Source: CAIUGU01 sp963819685
Lineage (GTDB): Bacteria; Pseudomonadota; Gammaproteobacteria; Steroidobacterales; Steroidobacteraceae
NCBI GenBank assembly: GCA_963819685.1
Contig: CAWFXI010000007.1
Span: forward strand, 372,001 to 436,000
DNA length: 64,000 nt
Direction of reading: 5' to 3'
Shown: piece after piece, positions 1-10,577 of the stretch
Layout: each line of letters begins with the position of its first letter
Numbering within the stretch: the stretch's first letter is position 1
Translations under genes and position numbers: made by a program
Notes under the pieces: generated by a model
The model's input: only the letters and a program-made list of their open reading frames with translations
Told to the model about the DNA's origin: nothing
Database searches by the model: none

Positions 1-1705
1 GCTTGAAACGGCCCCCCGGCTCCTTTTCGAACAGCAGCACCTTGTAGTGCGCAACGGCATATCGGTGCATCGCAACGCGCACGGCATCAGGCACGGTCCC
101 GAGGTCCTCGCCGATGACGACGCACTGGTTACGATGACTCTCGAGGCAAAGGATACCCATGAGGTCATCCAGCGGGTAGTGAACGTAGGCCCCGTCGGTC
201 GCAACGAAACCACGAGGGACCCACCACTGCCGGAACAGCGCCATCACATGATCGAGACGCAGCGCTCCGACGGCGCGCATATTGAGCTGCAACAGGTCGA
301 TGAACGCCTGGTAGCGTTGCAGCCTGAGTGCACGCGGATTCTGCGGAGGAATTCCCCAATCCTGGCCTTTCAATGCCAACGGGTCCGGCGGCGCCCCGAT
401 TCCAGCCTGCGTGACATAGAGATCGGGATTTGACCAGGTTTCAGAACCACCAGCGCTGACACCCACTGCGACATCACCGTAAAGACCAAGCTTCATGCCC
501 TTCTGCCCGGCCAGGCGCTGGGCGTCAGCAAGCTGGACCGCTGCCTGCCATTGCAGATAGAGGTAGAACTCCACATCTGCTGCATGCTCGAGCACAAACC
601 GGTTCACCTCGGTCGAGTGAGGGTCACGATAGGCTTCGGGCCAGCTCGGCCAACCCCCGTACTCCAGTGATTGCTTACGCAGATGGGCATGCAACGCATC
701 GAAGACGGCGTGCAGTCTGAGCGGCTCGCCTCCCGCTGCAACAAACTTTCGAAATGCGTCAGCACCGGCTGTCTCACCAGCCAGTCGCTGCGCGCGGAAC
801 TGCTGATACAGGATGCGCAGCCAGTGGAGTTTCAGTTCCGCCACTGCGGCATAGTCAACGTTGGCGGTAGACCTCAATCGCGCGAGTGTCTCTTTTCCTG
901 ATCTGCCCACGAAGGTTTGGGCGGCTTCGCAGCGCATAAACTCGGGAATGCGCGGCACAGAAATATAAAGCACGTTCAGAAACTGCCGGCTCGATGGGCT
1001 GTAGGGGCTGTATTGAGCCGGGTCGGCTGGCATCAGCGCATGTAGCGGATTCAGTCCGATCAGGGCACATCCAAAAGGCGCCGCACGTTCGATCACTTCT
1101 TCCAGATCGGCGAAGTCGCCAATTCCCCAGTTGCGCTCCGACTTCAGCGTATAGAGCTGTAGCGTGATGCCCCAGAGACGCTGCCCGTTCTGCAGTGCCG
1201 GGGAGTCGAAGCAACGCGGTGGCGAGATGATCAGCCGCATCTCTTCGGACACGCCGGAGCCCGCACGCACCGTCAGTCGATGGTATCCAGCAGGCAGATC
1301 CATGACTGGCAGCTTCCAGAGCTTCAAGGCTTGACCCGATGAGCTGTGGTTAACCACCTGATCCAGTGCGGCGGTGTTCACCGTACCCTGGCTCGTCGCC
1401 CCTGCCTCGGTCTCGAGCTGCCAATCCAGTGAGACTGCACCTTCGGGTCCCGACAGCAGTTCAATCGTGATGGGCGCTCCCTGCTGCACCACCAGCACAG
1501 GAGGCAGAATGTTCGCTCGCTCTGACGCCGAGGATGTACCGGCCGCTTCCTTGAGCGCTGGCCAGCTGCTGGCATCGACACCCATCGCAGACAACAACGC
1601 AATCCTTGTAGCCGCAGAGAACACCTTCAGTTCCCCACGATAATCGTGATAGGCCGCGCCGAGGCCATACTGCTCGGCAATCTCATCGAGCGTATTGCGC
1701 GTCAT
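1..1705 (-). CDS. malQ: 4-alpha-glucanotransferase (amylomaltase), C-terminus cut by window edge
   Basis: A GH77 enzyme that transfers alpha-1,4-glucan segments between maltodextrins in the cytoplasm. One open frame runs from an ATG at 1705 to the left edge without a stop, giving about 568 residues of a family that is usually about 700. The N-terminus resembles the bacterial MalQ cap (LAEQYGL-like, then RIALLSAMG). NWGIGDF lies near residue 190, the nucleophile motif LRLDH near residue 480 and the acid/base motif GEDLG near residue 529. The start ATG overlaps the reconstructed end of glgX (ATGA), so the two are translationally coupled. It is the last visible gene of glgP-glgB-glgX-malQ and would recycle the short dextrins that the others release. 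Confidence 0.93.
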   Translation of the reverse strand, partial: MTRNTLDEIAEQYGLGAAYHDYRGELKVFSAATRIALLSAMGVDASSWPALKEAAGTSSASERANILPPVLVVQQGAPITIELLSGPEGAVSLDWQLETEAGATSQGTVNTAALDQVVNHSSSGQALKLWKLPVMDLPAGYHRLTVRAGSGVSEEMRLIISPPRCFDSPALQNGQRLWGITLQLYTLKSERNWGIGDFADLEEVIERAAPFGCALIGLNPLHALMPADPAQYSPYSPSSRQFLNVLYISVPRIPEFMRCEAAQTFVGRSGKETLARLRSTANVDYAAVAELKLHWLRILYQQFRAQRLAGETAGADAFRKFVAAGGEPLRLHAVFDALHAHLRKQSLEYGGWPSWPEAYRDPHSTEVNRFVLEHAADVEFYLYLQWQAAVQLADAQRLAGQKGMKLGLYGDVAVGVSAGGSETWSNPDLYVTQAGIGAPPDPLALKGQDWGIPPQNPRALRLQRYQAFIDLLQLNMRAVGALRLDHVMALFRQWWVPRGFVATDGAYVHYPLDDLMGILCLESHRNQCVVIGEDLGTVPDAVRVAMHRYAVAHYKVLLFEKEPGGRFK

Positions 1706-3887
1706 GGGGCAGACAGCAAGGCAAAGTTCCTGCGTACGGCAGCAGGCACATCACCATCGACAAGCAGCGCACAGGAATGGGAATCGAGCTGATGGCTGCC
1801 TGCTGTAGCTCGCGACAGGATCCGCGCTCACCGCTTGCCAGCGCGCTGTATCAAAAACGACTTGCCAGACTGTGCTGCTGCTTGGGTAGTGGCAACTGGA
1901 ATGTGACCGGGGAGCTGCCTGAGTTGCACATGAACAGTACGTGCCCGTTGGCGTGCCCATGCATGTCGACGAAAGCATGACCGATCAGCACGCCGATTTC
2001 ATGGGCGTCGGCCTGGTGCCAATCGGCTTCGCTCAACTCATGGCCTTGTGGATGCCACCAGCTGACATCCTTGTGGTGACGATCAGGTTGACGTGCGCCT
2101 TTCAGGAACGTATCCCGGCGCAGACCCGTTGATTGCCTGCGAATGAACAACAGTTGTCGTACAAAAGCGATCAACGGCGCGCGCAGTTCTGCAAGTTCCC
2201 AGTCGACCCAGTTGATCGCATTGTCCTGACAATAGGCGTTGTTGTTGCCCGCCTGCGAGCGCCCGAATTCATCGCCCGCCAGCAGCATCGGAACGCCCTG
2301 CGACAGCAGCAACGTCGCGAGCAGATTGCGCATCCTGCGCTCGCGCAAGTCGAACACGGCGGCATCAGACGAGGGACCTTCAACCCCGCTGTTCCAGCTC
2401 AGGTTGTGATTGTGCCCATCGCGGTTGTCCTCGAGATTGGCCTCGTTGTGCTTTTCGTTGTAGGCAACCAGGTCATATAGCGTGAAGCCGTCGTGGCACG
2501 AAATGAAGTTGATACTGGCAGTTGGCCGGCGCCCGTGATGTCGGAAAAGGTCGCTCGATCCCGCGAACCGCTCTGCGAAAGCGCCTCGCAACTGCGGGTC
2601 ACCTCGCCAGTATCCGCGCATGGCATCACGGTACCTGTCATTCCATTCCGACCACTCGGCGGGAAAGCGTCCCAACTGATAGCCATCGGGACCGATATCC
2701 CAGGGCTCGGCAATGAGCTTGACGTAGCGCAATGCCGGCTCGGCGCGGACTGCCTTGAAGAACTCTCCATCGCTCGCGAAGCCGTAGCCGTCGCGGCCCA
2801 GAACAGGCGCGAGATCAAACCGGAAACCGTCCACATGCATCTCTTCTGCCCAGTACCTCAGACTGTCGATCACGAGCTGGCGCGCGGCGGCATGACCGAT
2901 CGCGAGAGCGTTGCCGGTTCCCGTATGGTTCTGGTAGCGGCTGCGATCACCCGCTTCGAGTCGATAGTAGTAACCGTTGTCGAGACCCTTGAGGCTCAAG
3001 GTAGGTCCGAGCTCATTGCCCTCGGCCGTGTGATTGAACACGACGTCGAGGATGACTTCGAGCCCGACGGCGTGCAGGGCCTTGACCATGGACCGAAATT
3101 CATCCTGCGGATCGGCAACTGCGTACTCGGCCGCCGGCGCGAACCATGCAATGGAGTTGTAACCCCAGTAGTTGGCAAGTCCCTTGTCGAACAGAAAGCG
3201 CTCGGGTACGAATGCCTGTATCGGCAACAATTCGACGGCGGTAATGCCAAGTCGCTTCAGGTAGCCGGTTACCGCCGGATGTGCGAGGCCCAGATAGGTA
3301 CCGCGAAGGCGCTCGGGAACCTGCGGATGCCGCTTCGTGAACCCCTTGACGTGCAATTCGTAGATCACCGTGTCACGCCAGGGCGTTGCCGGAGGTCGGT
3401 CGTCGCCCCAGTCATAGTGACTGTCGGTGACCACTGCCTTGTAGTTCCAGCGCGCGCTGTCTGCAGGCTCGGGTTCGACATCGGGCGCGGACGACCTGAA
3501 ACCGAAGAGCTCGTCGTGCCACTGAAAGCGCCCTGCGAGTTTGCGGGCGTACGGATCCACCAGCAGCTTCTGAGGATTGAATCGCAGTCCCCGGCGTGGC
3601 TCGTAGGGCCCATGTGCGCGGAAACCATAGGTTGTGCCGGGAACTCCATGTGGCAGCGGCAGGAAGCCGTGCCAGACATCGCCCGTTCGCGCGGGCAGCA
3701 TCAGACGTGCCTGCTCGTGCTCACCCCTGGAATCGAAAAGGCAGAGATCGATGCGCACGGCCGAGCTCGAGTGCACGGCAAAGTTCACCCCATTCCCCGT
3801 CCAGGTCGCGCCGAGCGGCCACGGATCGCCAAGATCGAGCGTGATGTCGGATACAGGAATGCGAGGGCGGACCATGGTCAGATCCAT
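1702..3887 (-). CDS. glgX: Glycogen debranching enzyme GlgX (two +1 frameshifts near the 3' end)
   Basis: A GH13 isoamylase-type enzyme that hydrolyses the alpha-1,6 branches left by glycogen phosphorylase. A CBM48-like N-terminus is followed by the catalytic barrel: nucleophile in DGFRFDLAPV near residue 356, acid in IAEPWDIG near 392, and FISCHDGFTLYDLVAY. The uninterrupted frame stops at 1851 after LPLPKQQ. The expected C-terminus continues in the next frame as STVWQVVFDTA (the family hallmark W-x-x-V-x-D-T-A) and then in a third frame to a TGA at 1702 that overlaps malQ. Removing one C from a CCC run restores the first junction. I chose the start at 3887 (MDLTMVRP); 3875 is also possible. 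The gene begins 28 bp after glgB. Confidence 0.88.
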
Positions 3888-3915
3888 GCAAACTTGAGGC
3901 CTGCATTGCCAGACA

Positions 3916-6193
3916 TCATCGATCCACGTGCTGCCAGACCACCATCGCCAGGGGCGGCAACTGCACCCGGATGCGTGCCGGGTATCCCTGCCAACCAGTC
4001 GGTTCCGCAACTGTGGTGGTCTCGGGCGCGTAACCGGAGCCGCCAAACGTCGCGGCGTCGCTGTCCAGCACCTTGGCATAGGTGCCGGCTCGCGGCACGC
4101 CGAGCAGGTAGTCATTGCGCGGCACCGGGGTGCAATTAAAGGCGCAAATCAAGGGTTTATACTCGCTGGTCGAGGGCATGCCGTCGGCGACCAAGGGTGA
4201 ACCAGCGGCAGTCGGGCCGGGCTGCCGCAGGAATGCGAACACGCTTTCATCCTGGTTGTTGAGCTCGATCCAGCGAAAACCTTCCCAAGTCGAATCCGAC
4301 GCATGGAGCTGCGGGTGCTGTCGGTAGAAGTGGTTGAGCGCGCGGTTCCAGTCCTGGAGGCGCACGGTGCGTGGGATGTTCGAGCAAGGCCCAATCGAGC
4401 GCTTCATGCTCCCGCCATTCGTGCCATTGCCCGAACTCGCACCCCATGAAGAGCAGCTTCTTGCCCGGGTGCACCGTCATGTAGCCAAGCAGCAGCCGGT
4501 AGTTGGCTTTCTTCTGCCAGTCATCGCCGGGCATCTTGGCCAGAAGCGCCCGCTTGCCGTGCACGACCTCATCGTGGGACACCGGCAGCAGGAAGCGTTC
4601 CGAGAAGGCATACACGAACGAGAAGGTAATCAGGTTGTGGTGAAAGCGCCGGTGCACCGGTTCGAACGCCATGTATTTGAGCGTGTCGTTCATCCAGCCC
4701 ATGTTCCACTTGAACGTAAACCCAAGACCGCCATGATGGACGGGTTGCGTCACCCCGGGAAACGCCGTCGACTCCTCTGCGATCATCAGGACGCCCGGAT
4801 GGTAATGGCCTACCGTCCAGTTCAACTGCTTCAGGAAATCGATGGCCTCCAGGTTTTCGCGTCCGCCGTAACGGTTCGGAACCCACTCGCCGGTATTGCG
4901 GCTGTAGTCAAGGTAAAGCATCGATGCAACAGCATCCACGCGCAGTCCGTCGATGTGATAGCACTCGAGCCAGAAGAGCGCATTGGCGACCAGAAAATTG
5001 CGCACCTCGTGGCGGCCATAGTTGAAGATCTTGGTCCCCCACTCCGTATGCTCGCCCTGGCGCGGATCGGCATGCTCGTACACGGCGGTGCCGTCGAACT
5101 CGGCGAGTCCATGGGCATCCTTGGGAAAATGCGCAGGTACCCAGTCGATGAGCACGCCGATGCCGGCTGCATGGCAGCGATCCACGAAACGCATGAATTC
5201 GTGCGGCGTTCCGTGCCGTGCCGTCGGCGCGTAGTAGCCCGCGACCTGATAGCCCCAGGAGCCATCAAACGGATGTTCCGCCACCCCCATCAGCTCAATG
5301 TGCGTATATCCAAGGTCCTGCACATAGGGAATGAGCTGCTGCCCAAGTTCATCCCACGTATGAAAAGGTCTGCCATCCCAGGGGCGACGCCAGGAACCCG
5401 GATGGACTTCGTAGACTGAAATGGGCGCGCGCTCGGGATCGAAGCTGCGACGGGCCGTCATCCAGTCGGCGTCATGCCAGTCGAAACCATCCAGATCGCT
5501 GACGACCGACGCATTGTCGGGCCGCAGCTGCATTGCGAAACCATAGGGATCGGCCTTGAGGATGGTGCGACCATCCCGAGTGCGAATCTCGAACTTGTAG
5601 AGTTCACCTTCGACTACTCCGGGGATGAACAACTCCCAGATGCCCGATGAGCCAAGGGCATGCAGTGCGTGTTTCCGGCCATCCCAGAAATTGAAGCCGC
5701 CGACTACGCTGACACGCTGCGCATTCGGCGCCCACACGGCAAACCGGGTCCCTTCCAGCCCGTCACGAACCAACCGGTGCGCCCCCAGCTTGCGGTAAAT
5801 GTGATGGTGATTACCTTCGCCGAACAGGTAGAGGTCCTGCTCCGACAGCTGTGGAGCAAAATAGTAAGGATCGTGCTTTGTGGCCACGGCGCCATTCGCA
5901 TAGCGGATCCGCAGCAGGTAGGGTCGCAATGGCCGCCGCCATGCCAGGACGCCTTCAAAAAGTCCGCCGGGATGCAGGCGTACCAGCGGCCGCGCAGCCG
6001 AGAGGTCTTCATCTTCCCAGTACACCGCGACGCTTTCCGCATCCGGCTCGAGTATCCGGACGACACAGACCGGCGCCTCTCCGGGATGCCCGGCCCCACC
6101 CGCCAGCTCGTGATAGCCAAGCAGTGAACGCGGCTCACGGTGAGTGGCACCGAGGAGCGATTCGATCTGGTCAGGGGTAAGCAAAGACGGCAT
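3916..6193 (-). CDS. glgB: 1,4-alpha-glucan branching enzyme GlgB (one +1 frameshift)
   Basis: Introduces alpha-1,6 branches during glycogen synthesis. An N-terminal module precedes the CBM48 (FAVWAPNA, GGFNFWDG), and the GH13 barrel carries GLRVDAVASMLYLDYSR near residue 416 and the acid in IAEESTAFPG near residue 469. FLLPVSHDEVVHGK and the EFGQWHEW region are intact. After EALDWALLEHP the frame breaks near 4375. The correct C-terminus (RTVRLQDWNRALN to WQHVDR) continues one frame over to a stop at 3916. Dropping one C from a CCC run gives a seamless LLEHPRTVRLQDW. About 759 codons fits the long GlgB class. It is the second gene of the glg operon, 113 bp after glgP. Confidence 0.92.
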
Positions 6194-6298
6194 TGAAACA
6201 GGTGGTAGGCGAAGAGGATGAGATCAGATCCGCATCGACCCCGCAACGCCAAGAATACAGGACGGCAGGAGTCGCGCTTATTCATCCGGTCCCCTATC

Positions 6299-6318
6299 CC
6301 TGTCCGCTACAGGACAGG
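6299..6318 (-). terminator. Hairpin with the glgP stop codon in its loop
   Basis: On the minus strand CCTGTCC and GGACAGG form a perfect 7-bp stem around a 6-nt loop that contains the glgP TAG (6307-6309). A GGGATAGGGGAC stretch follows on the same strand. There is no U-run, so it is more likely an mRNA-stabilising or attenuating hairpin between glgP and glgB than a strong intrinsic terminator. Confidence 0.45.
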
Positions 6319-8796
6319 CTTGATACCCCAGATTCTGTCCGCGTACTCGCGGATGCTGCGATCGCTGGAAAAGGGTCCCATGCTCAGGGAGTTGATCACC
6401 GCCTTGCGACTCCATGCGTCCTGGTCGCGGTACAGGGTGTCAACCCGGTCCTGGGCAGCCGCATACGCGGCGAAATCCTCCAGCACCAGAAAGTGCTCGT
6501 TGTTACCGAGCAGACGTGCAGCCAGCGCCCTGACATCCGCCGGGTTGCCGCGCGTGAATTCTCCGGCGCCAATGCGCTCGATCGCGCGCTGCAGTTCCGG
6601 CTGGGCAGCCGCAATGTTCGCAGGTGAGTACCCGTCCCGACGACGCGCCGTGACCTCGGCGGCAGTCAACCCGAAAATGAAGATATTTTCCGCACCTACT
6701 GCTTCGCGGATTTCAATGTTCGCACCATCCAGCGTGCCGATCGTCAATGCACCGTTCAACGCCAGCTTCATGTTGCCGGTGCCCGAGGCCTCCATGCCGG
6801 CGGTCGAGATCTGCTCGGACAGATCTGCGGCGGGCATGATTTCCTGCGCCAGTGACACATCATAGTCAGGGAGGAAGCACAGCTTCAGTTTGCCGCGGAC
6901 CCGCTCATCTGCGTTCAGCACGCGGGCCACGCCATTGATGAGCTTGATGACGGCTTTCGCCACGACATAGCCCGGTGCTGCCTTGCCCGCAATGATCACC
7001 GTTCGCGGCACAATGTCTTCTTCGGGTGCGGCAATGATGCGCTGATAGCGCACGATCACGTACAGCAGATTCAGCAGCTGGCGCTTGTATTCATGGATGC
7101 GCTTGACCTGGACATCGAACAGCGATCTTGAATCGACCTCCACGCCAGTGAGATCGAGTATGCGTGCCGCGAGGCGGACCTTGTTTGCCTGCTTGATGCT
7201 GCGGAACCGCTCGCGGAATCCGGCATCCTCGGCTGCCCATTTCAGGCGGTCGAGATCCTCGAGATCATTCTCCCAGGCGGAGCCATTCTTCTCGGTCAGA
7301 AGCGCGGCAAGGCCCGGATTGGCCTGCTTCAGCCAGCGCCGCACCGTAATGCCGTTGGTAACATTGATGAAGCGCTGCGGCCACATCTGCGCAAAGTCGG
7401 CAAAGATGGTTTCGCGCATCAGCTGCGAATGCAGTTTTGCCACACCGTTGATGTGATGGCTGCCGAGGACGCACAGATACGCCATCCGCACGAACTTGGA
7501 TCCGTTCTCATCGATCAGCGACATGCGCCGCAGACGATCCTGGTCTCCGGGGTACAGCGCGCTGACTTCCTCGAGAAAATCCTTGTTGAGCCTGTAGATG
7601 ATGCGCATGTGGCGCGGCAGCACACGTTCGAGCAGATCCACCGACCAGGTTTCCAGGGCTTCCGGCAACAGCGTGTGGTTGGTGTAACTGCAGACCTTGC
7701 GTGTGATGGCCCATGCGTTGTCCCAGCTCAATCCGTGCTCATCCATCAGCAGGCGCATCAACTCGACAATGGCCAGCGCCGGATGGGTATCGTTGAGCTG
7801 GATGGCCACACCGTCAGCAAGTTGCTGCAGCGTCCGGCCTTCACACAGGTGCTGGGCGATCAGGTCCTGAACCGAAGCGCTGACGCAGAAATACTGCTGC
7901 TTGAAGCGCAGCTCCTTGCCCTGGGGTGTCGAATCGTCGGGATACAGCACGCGCGTGAGATTCTTGGCGTCGATCTGGTCCGCCACGGCGGCGGCGTAGT
8001 TGCCGGCGTTGAAATCCTCGATCCTGAACGGCGTGATGGCGCGACCCGACCAGAGCCGCAGATGATTGACAGCGGGACTGTTGTTGCCCGGGATCAGGAA
8101 ATCGTACGCAACGGCCCAGACATCGCTGGTATCCACCCACTGGCGACGCTCGATGCCTTCCCCGTCGCGCGCCGTCAGACAGCGGCCGCCGAAGCGTATC
8201 CGGTAACGAATATTGCCGCGGCCATTCTCCCAGAAGTTCTGGAATCTGAGCCAGGAGCTGGCGAGTTCACGCTGCGCGCCATTTTCGTCAATGACCTGAG
8301 TAAAGATGCCGTAGTCGTAGCGGATGCCGTAGCCGGTTGCGGCATATCCCTGCGTTGCGAGGGAATCTAGAAAACAGGCTGCGAGGCGCCCCAGGCCGCC
8401 GTTGCCAAGGCCGGGGTCCTCCTCTTCGGCCGCCACGTCTTCGAGGGTGTGCCCGAGCGCTCCGAGCGTTTCACGGGCTTCATCCACGAGATTCCTGTCG
8501 AGCGACGACAGTGCATTGATCAGGTTCCTGCCCAGCAGGAACTCCATCGACAGGTAGCAGACGCTCTTGACGTGTGCCTGCCCGACCCGGCGGCGCGTCG
8601 CGACCCAGCGTTCGGCCAGCTCGCCGCGAATCGCAATCGACAATGCGTCATAGAGATCGTGACGGGTCGCATTCGCAAGGTCCTTGCCCAGCGATCGCTC
8701 CAGGCGGTCGATGAGAGCGGCCCGGACGGAGCCCGCCTGCAGACGAACGGCTACGGGAATGGTCGCTGCTACGCTTAAGTCGGTCACGGGATCCAC
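6307..8796 (-). CDS. glgP: Glycogen/starch/maltodextrin phosphorylase
   Basis: A GT35 enzyme that releases glucose-1-phosphate from glycogen using pyridoxal phosphate. 829 residues, the normal family length, in one intact frame. Family landmarks are SMEFLLGRNLINALSSL near residue 83, DPGLGNGGLGRLAACFLDSLA near 127, and the PLP-lysine segment EASGTGNMKLALNGALTIG with Lys near residue 675. It is the first gene of the glgP-glgB-glgX-malQ operon, all on the minus strand, so degradation and branching functions are co-transcribed. No glgA or glgC lies in this window, so the synthesis genes must be elsewhere. Confidence 0.97.
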   Translation of the reverse strand: MDPVTDLSVAATIPVAVRLQAGSVRAALIDRLERSLGKDLANATRHDLYDALSIAIRGELAERWVATRRRVGQAHVKSVCYLSMEFLLGRNLINALSSLDRNLVDEARETLGALGHTLEDVAAEEEDPGLGNGGLGRLAACFLDSLATQGYAATGYGIRYDYGIFTQVIDENGAQRELASSWLRFQNFWENGRGNIRYRIRFGGRCLTARDGEGIERRQWVDTSDVWAVAYDFLIPGNNSPAVNHLRLWSGRAITPFRIEDFNAGNYAAAVADQIDAKNLTRVLYPDDSTPQGKELRFKQQYFCVSASVQDLIAQHLCEGRTLQQLADGVAIQLNDTHPALAIVELMRLLMDEHGLSWDNAWAITRKVCSYTNHTLLPEALETWSVDLLERVLPRHMRIIYRLNKDFLEEVSALYPGDQDRLRRMSLIDENGSKFVRMAYLCVLGSHHINGVAKLHSQLMRETIFADFAQMWPQRFINVTNGITVRRWLKQANPGLAALLTEKNGSAWENDLEDLDRLKWAAEDAGFRERFRSIKQANKVRLAARILDLTGVEVDSRSLFDVQVKRIHEYKRQLLNLLYVIVRYQRIIAAPEEDIVPRTVIIAGKAAPGYVVAKAVIKLINGVARVLNADERVRGKLKLCFLPDYDVSLAQEIMPAADLSEQISTAGMEASGTGNMKLALNGALTIGTLDGANIEIREAVGAENIFIFGLTAAEVTARRRDGYSPANIAAAQPELQRAIERIGAGEFTRGNPADVRALAARLLGNNEHFLVLEDFAAYAAAQDRVDTLYRDQDAWSRKAVINSLSMGPFSSDRSIREYADRIWGIKPVL

Positions 8797-8841
8797 TCGG
8801 GAAGTACGGGAAGCGCAGCGCCGGAAAGGCTGCGCTTCGCC

Positions 8842-9498
8842 CTATTGGAGATCAATGACCCGCTCGGCGATGATGCGCCAGAAGCTGTTCTCGCGAACGA
8901 GCGTCAGTTCCCGGCGAATTGAATTGTTGTCAAACCGCTGGGCGAATGTGGCAATGCGTCGATCCGCTGCAGGCTGCGTAACCTTCAAGCCCTGGACACC
9001 TGCTTTCGGAACAGGCCCTGTCGCTACCTGTTCACGTCGCTGCTCGAGCCAGACTGCGCTTGCCGTACCGTCCGGGGCTTCAAAACGCGGAGAATAAGTC
9101 GCCATCATGCGATCGGTCTGCCGCTCGCTCCAGGCTTCAGCCCACACAGCCACTACCTCTTCTGGCAGGCTCAGCGGCGAAATTGCCGTTCCAAAGTAGG
9201 AAGGCGCTTCATCAAGACATTTTCCGTCCCGTCTCTCGCTGCTCGCCGTTGCCGCCGGGGCCGGCGCGGCTGCTGCAGGAACGTTCAGGTTACCGCTCCG
9301 GCCCGGAGCATCCATCCCTGCAGGAACCTTGAGCGCGGGCACCGCACGGGCCTCCTGATAGGGCTGATCGACGTCGCTGCAGGCAGGCGAAATACGACAG
9401 CCCGCCAGGGTCAACGCAAGCAAAGCGCACGACAGCACCGCGAGTCGCCGGGCGGAAGCCGGGAAAATGAACGAATTCGAGGACTTGGTATTCGGCAT
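8842..9498 (-). CDS. Predicted lipoprotein with an NTF2-like domain
   Basis: A 218-residue protein with a lipoprotein signal (hydrophobic stretch ending in the lipobox LAGC, Cys near residue 34), a Pro/Ala-rich linker, and a C-terminal ~110-residue domain beginning VVAVWAEAWSERQTDRMM. That opening (W-x-x-A-W-x-x-x-D, then MATYSPRFEAPDG) and the end FWRIIAERVI resemble SnoaL/NTF2-like domains seen in tetratricopeptide-linked envelope proteins. Specific function unknown. It is divergent from gnd and 45 bp upstream of glgP in the same orientation, so it could lead the glg transcript. Confidence 0.75.
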   Translation of the reverse strand: MPNTKSSNSFIFPASARRLAVLSCALLALTLAGCRISPACSDVDQPYQEARAVPALKVPAGMDAPGRSGNLNVPAAAAPAPAATASSERRDGKCLDEAPSYFGTAISPLSLPEEVVAVWAEAWSERQTDRMMATYSPRFEAPDGTASAVWLEQRREQVATGPVPKAGVQGLKVTQPAADRRIATFAQRFDNNSIRRELTLVRENSFWRIIAERVIDLQ

Positions 9499-9580
9499 GA
9501 AGGCTTCAGGTCTTTTGTTGCTGCGGGGAGTTTACCGTACAGTCTGGCCCTCCTGTAGACACATCCTCGACGGAGTTTGC

Positions 9581-10576
9581 ATGCAACTCGGGTTCATCGG
9601 ATTGGGGCGCATGGGCGCAAACATGGTTCGTCGCCTGCTCGAGGGCGGCCACGATTGTGTGGTGCATGATGTCAATGCTGCGGCCATGCAGGCTCTTGAG
9701 CCTGCGGGGGCTCATTCTGCGGCCACAGCCGCGCAACTCGTTGCGAAGCTGAAAGCGCCAAGAGTGATCTGGCTGATGTTGCCGGCAGGCATCGTGCAGG
9801 ACACGATTGAAGCGCTTGTGCCGATGCTCGGCGCGGGCGACATCCTCATCGACGGCGGCAATTCCAACTACCGTGATGCGATCGGGACGAGTGCCCGACT
9901 CGCAGCGCGCGACGTGCACTTCATCGACGTCGGTACCAGTGGCGGCGTCTGGGGCCTTGAAAATGGCTACTGCCTGATGGTGGGCGGCGCAGAACATGCG
10001 GTCAGGCAGATCGAACCGCTGCTCAGGAGCCTGGCGCCCGGCCGCAATGCGGATGACTCCCTCCCCAGGGAATCTGCCCGACACGGATACCTGCACTGCG
10101 GGCCTGCGGGTGCCGGTCATTTCGTAAAGATGGTTCACAACGGCATCGAGTACGGCCTGATGGCCGCGTACGCGGAGGGCTTCAATCTGCTGCATGCAGC
10201 GGGTCGTGGCGCCCATGAACGCAGTGCAGATGCCGAAACCTCGCCGCTTGAGCACCCCGAAGCCTACCGTTACGACTTCGATCTGCAGGCCATTGCAGAG
10301 TTGTGGCGACACGGAAGCGTCGTGCGCTCCTGGCTACTGGACCTGATCGGAGGCAGCCTGGCAAAAGACCCGACGCTCGCGCGATTCTCGGGACAGGTAT
10401 CCGATTCCGGCGAAGGCAGGTGGACGCTGGCCGCAGCCATCGATCTCGGCATACCGGCGCCTGTACTGGCGAGCGCACTGTTCAGCCGTTTCAGCTCACG
10501 AGGCGAAGAGTCGTTCTCGCACAAGATCCTTTCGGCAATGCGCCAGGAGTTCGGCGGGCATCAGGAGAAAGGGTGA
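9581..10576 (+). CDS. gnd: 6-phosphogluconate dehydrogenase, decarboxylating (short form)
   Basis: Oxidises 6-phosphogluconate to ribulose-5-phosphate and CO2 in the pentose phosphate pathway. 331 residues, matching the short, often NAD-linked class rather than the ~470-residue E. coli type. It has a Rossmann fold GFIGLGRMG at the N-terminus, LIDGGNSNY in the substrate-binding region, and the catalytic segment FVKMVHNGIEYG. The start at 9581 was chosen because the Rossmann strand begins immediately and GGAG lies 8 bp upstream; the frame is open further upstream without homology. Together with phosphoketolase and transaldolase at 22-26 kb it points to active pentose phosphate traffic. Confidence 0.94.
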   Translation: MQLGFIGLGRMGANMVRRLLEGGHDCVVHDVNAAAMQALEPAGAHSAATAAQLVAKLKAPRVIWLMLPAGIVQDTIEALVPMLGAGDILIDGGNSNYRDAIGTSARLAARDVHFIDVGTSGGVWGLENGYCLMVGGAEHAVRQIEPLLRSLAPGRNADDSLPRESARHGYLHCGPAGAGHFVKMVHNGIEYGLMAAYAEGFNLLHAAGRGAHERSADAETSPLEHPEAYRYDFDLQAIAELWRHGSVVRSWLLDLIGGSLAKDPTLARFSGQVSDSGEGRWTLAAAIDLGIPAPVLASALFSRFSSRGEESFSHKILSAMRQEFGGHQEKG

Positions 10577-10577
10577 A

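Noticed and set aside
2493..4139. A 548-codon plus-strand frame opposite glgX
   Set aside because: It is antisense to a strongly conserved enzyme, has no recognisable domain, and such long shadow frames are expected in high-GC DNA.
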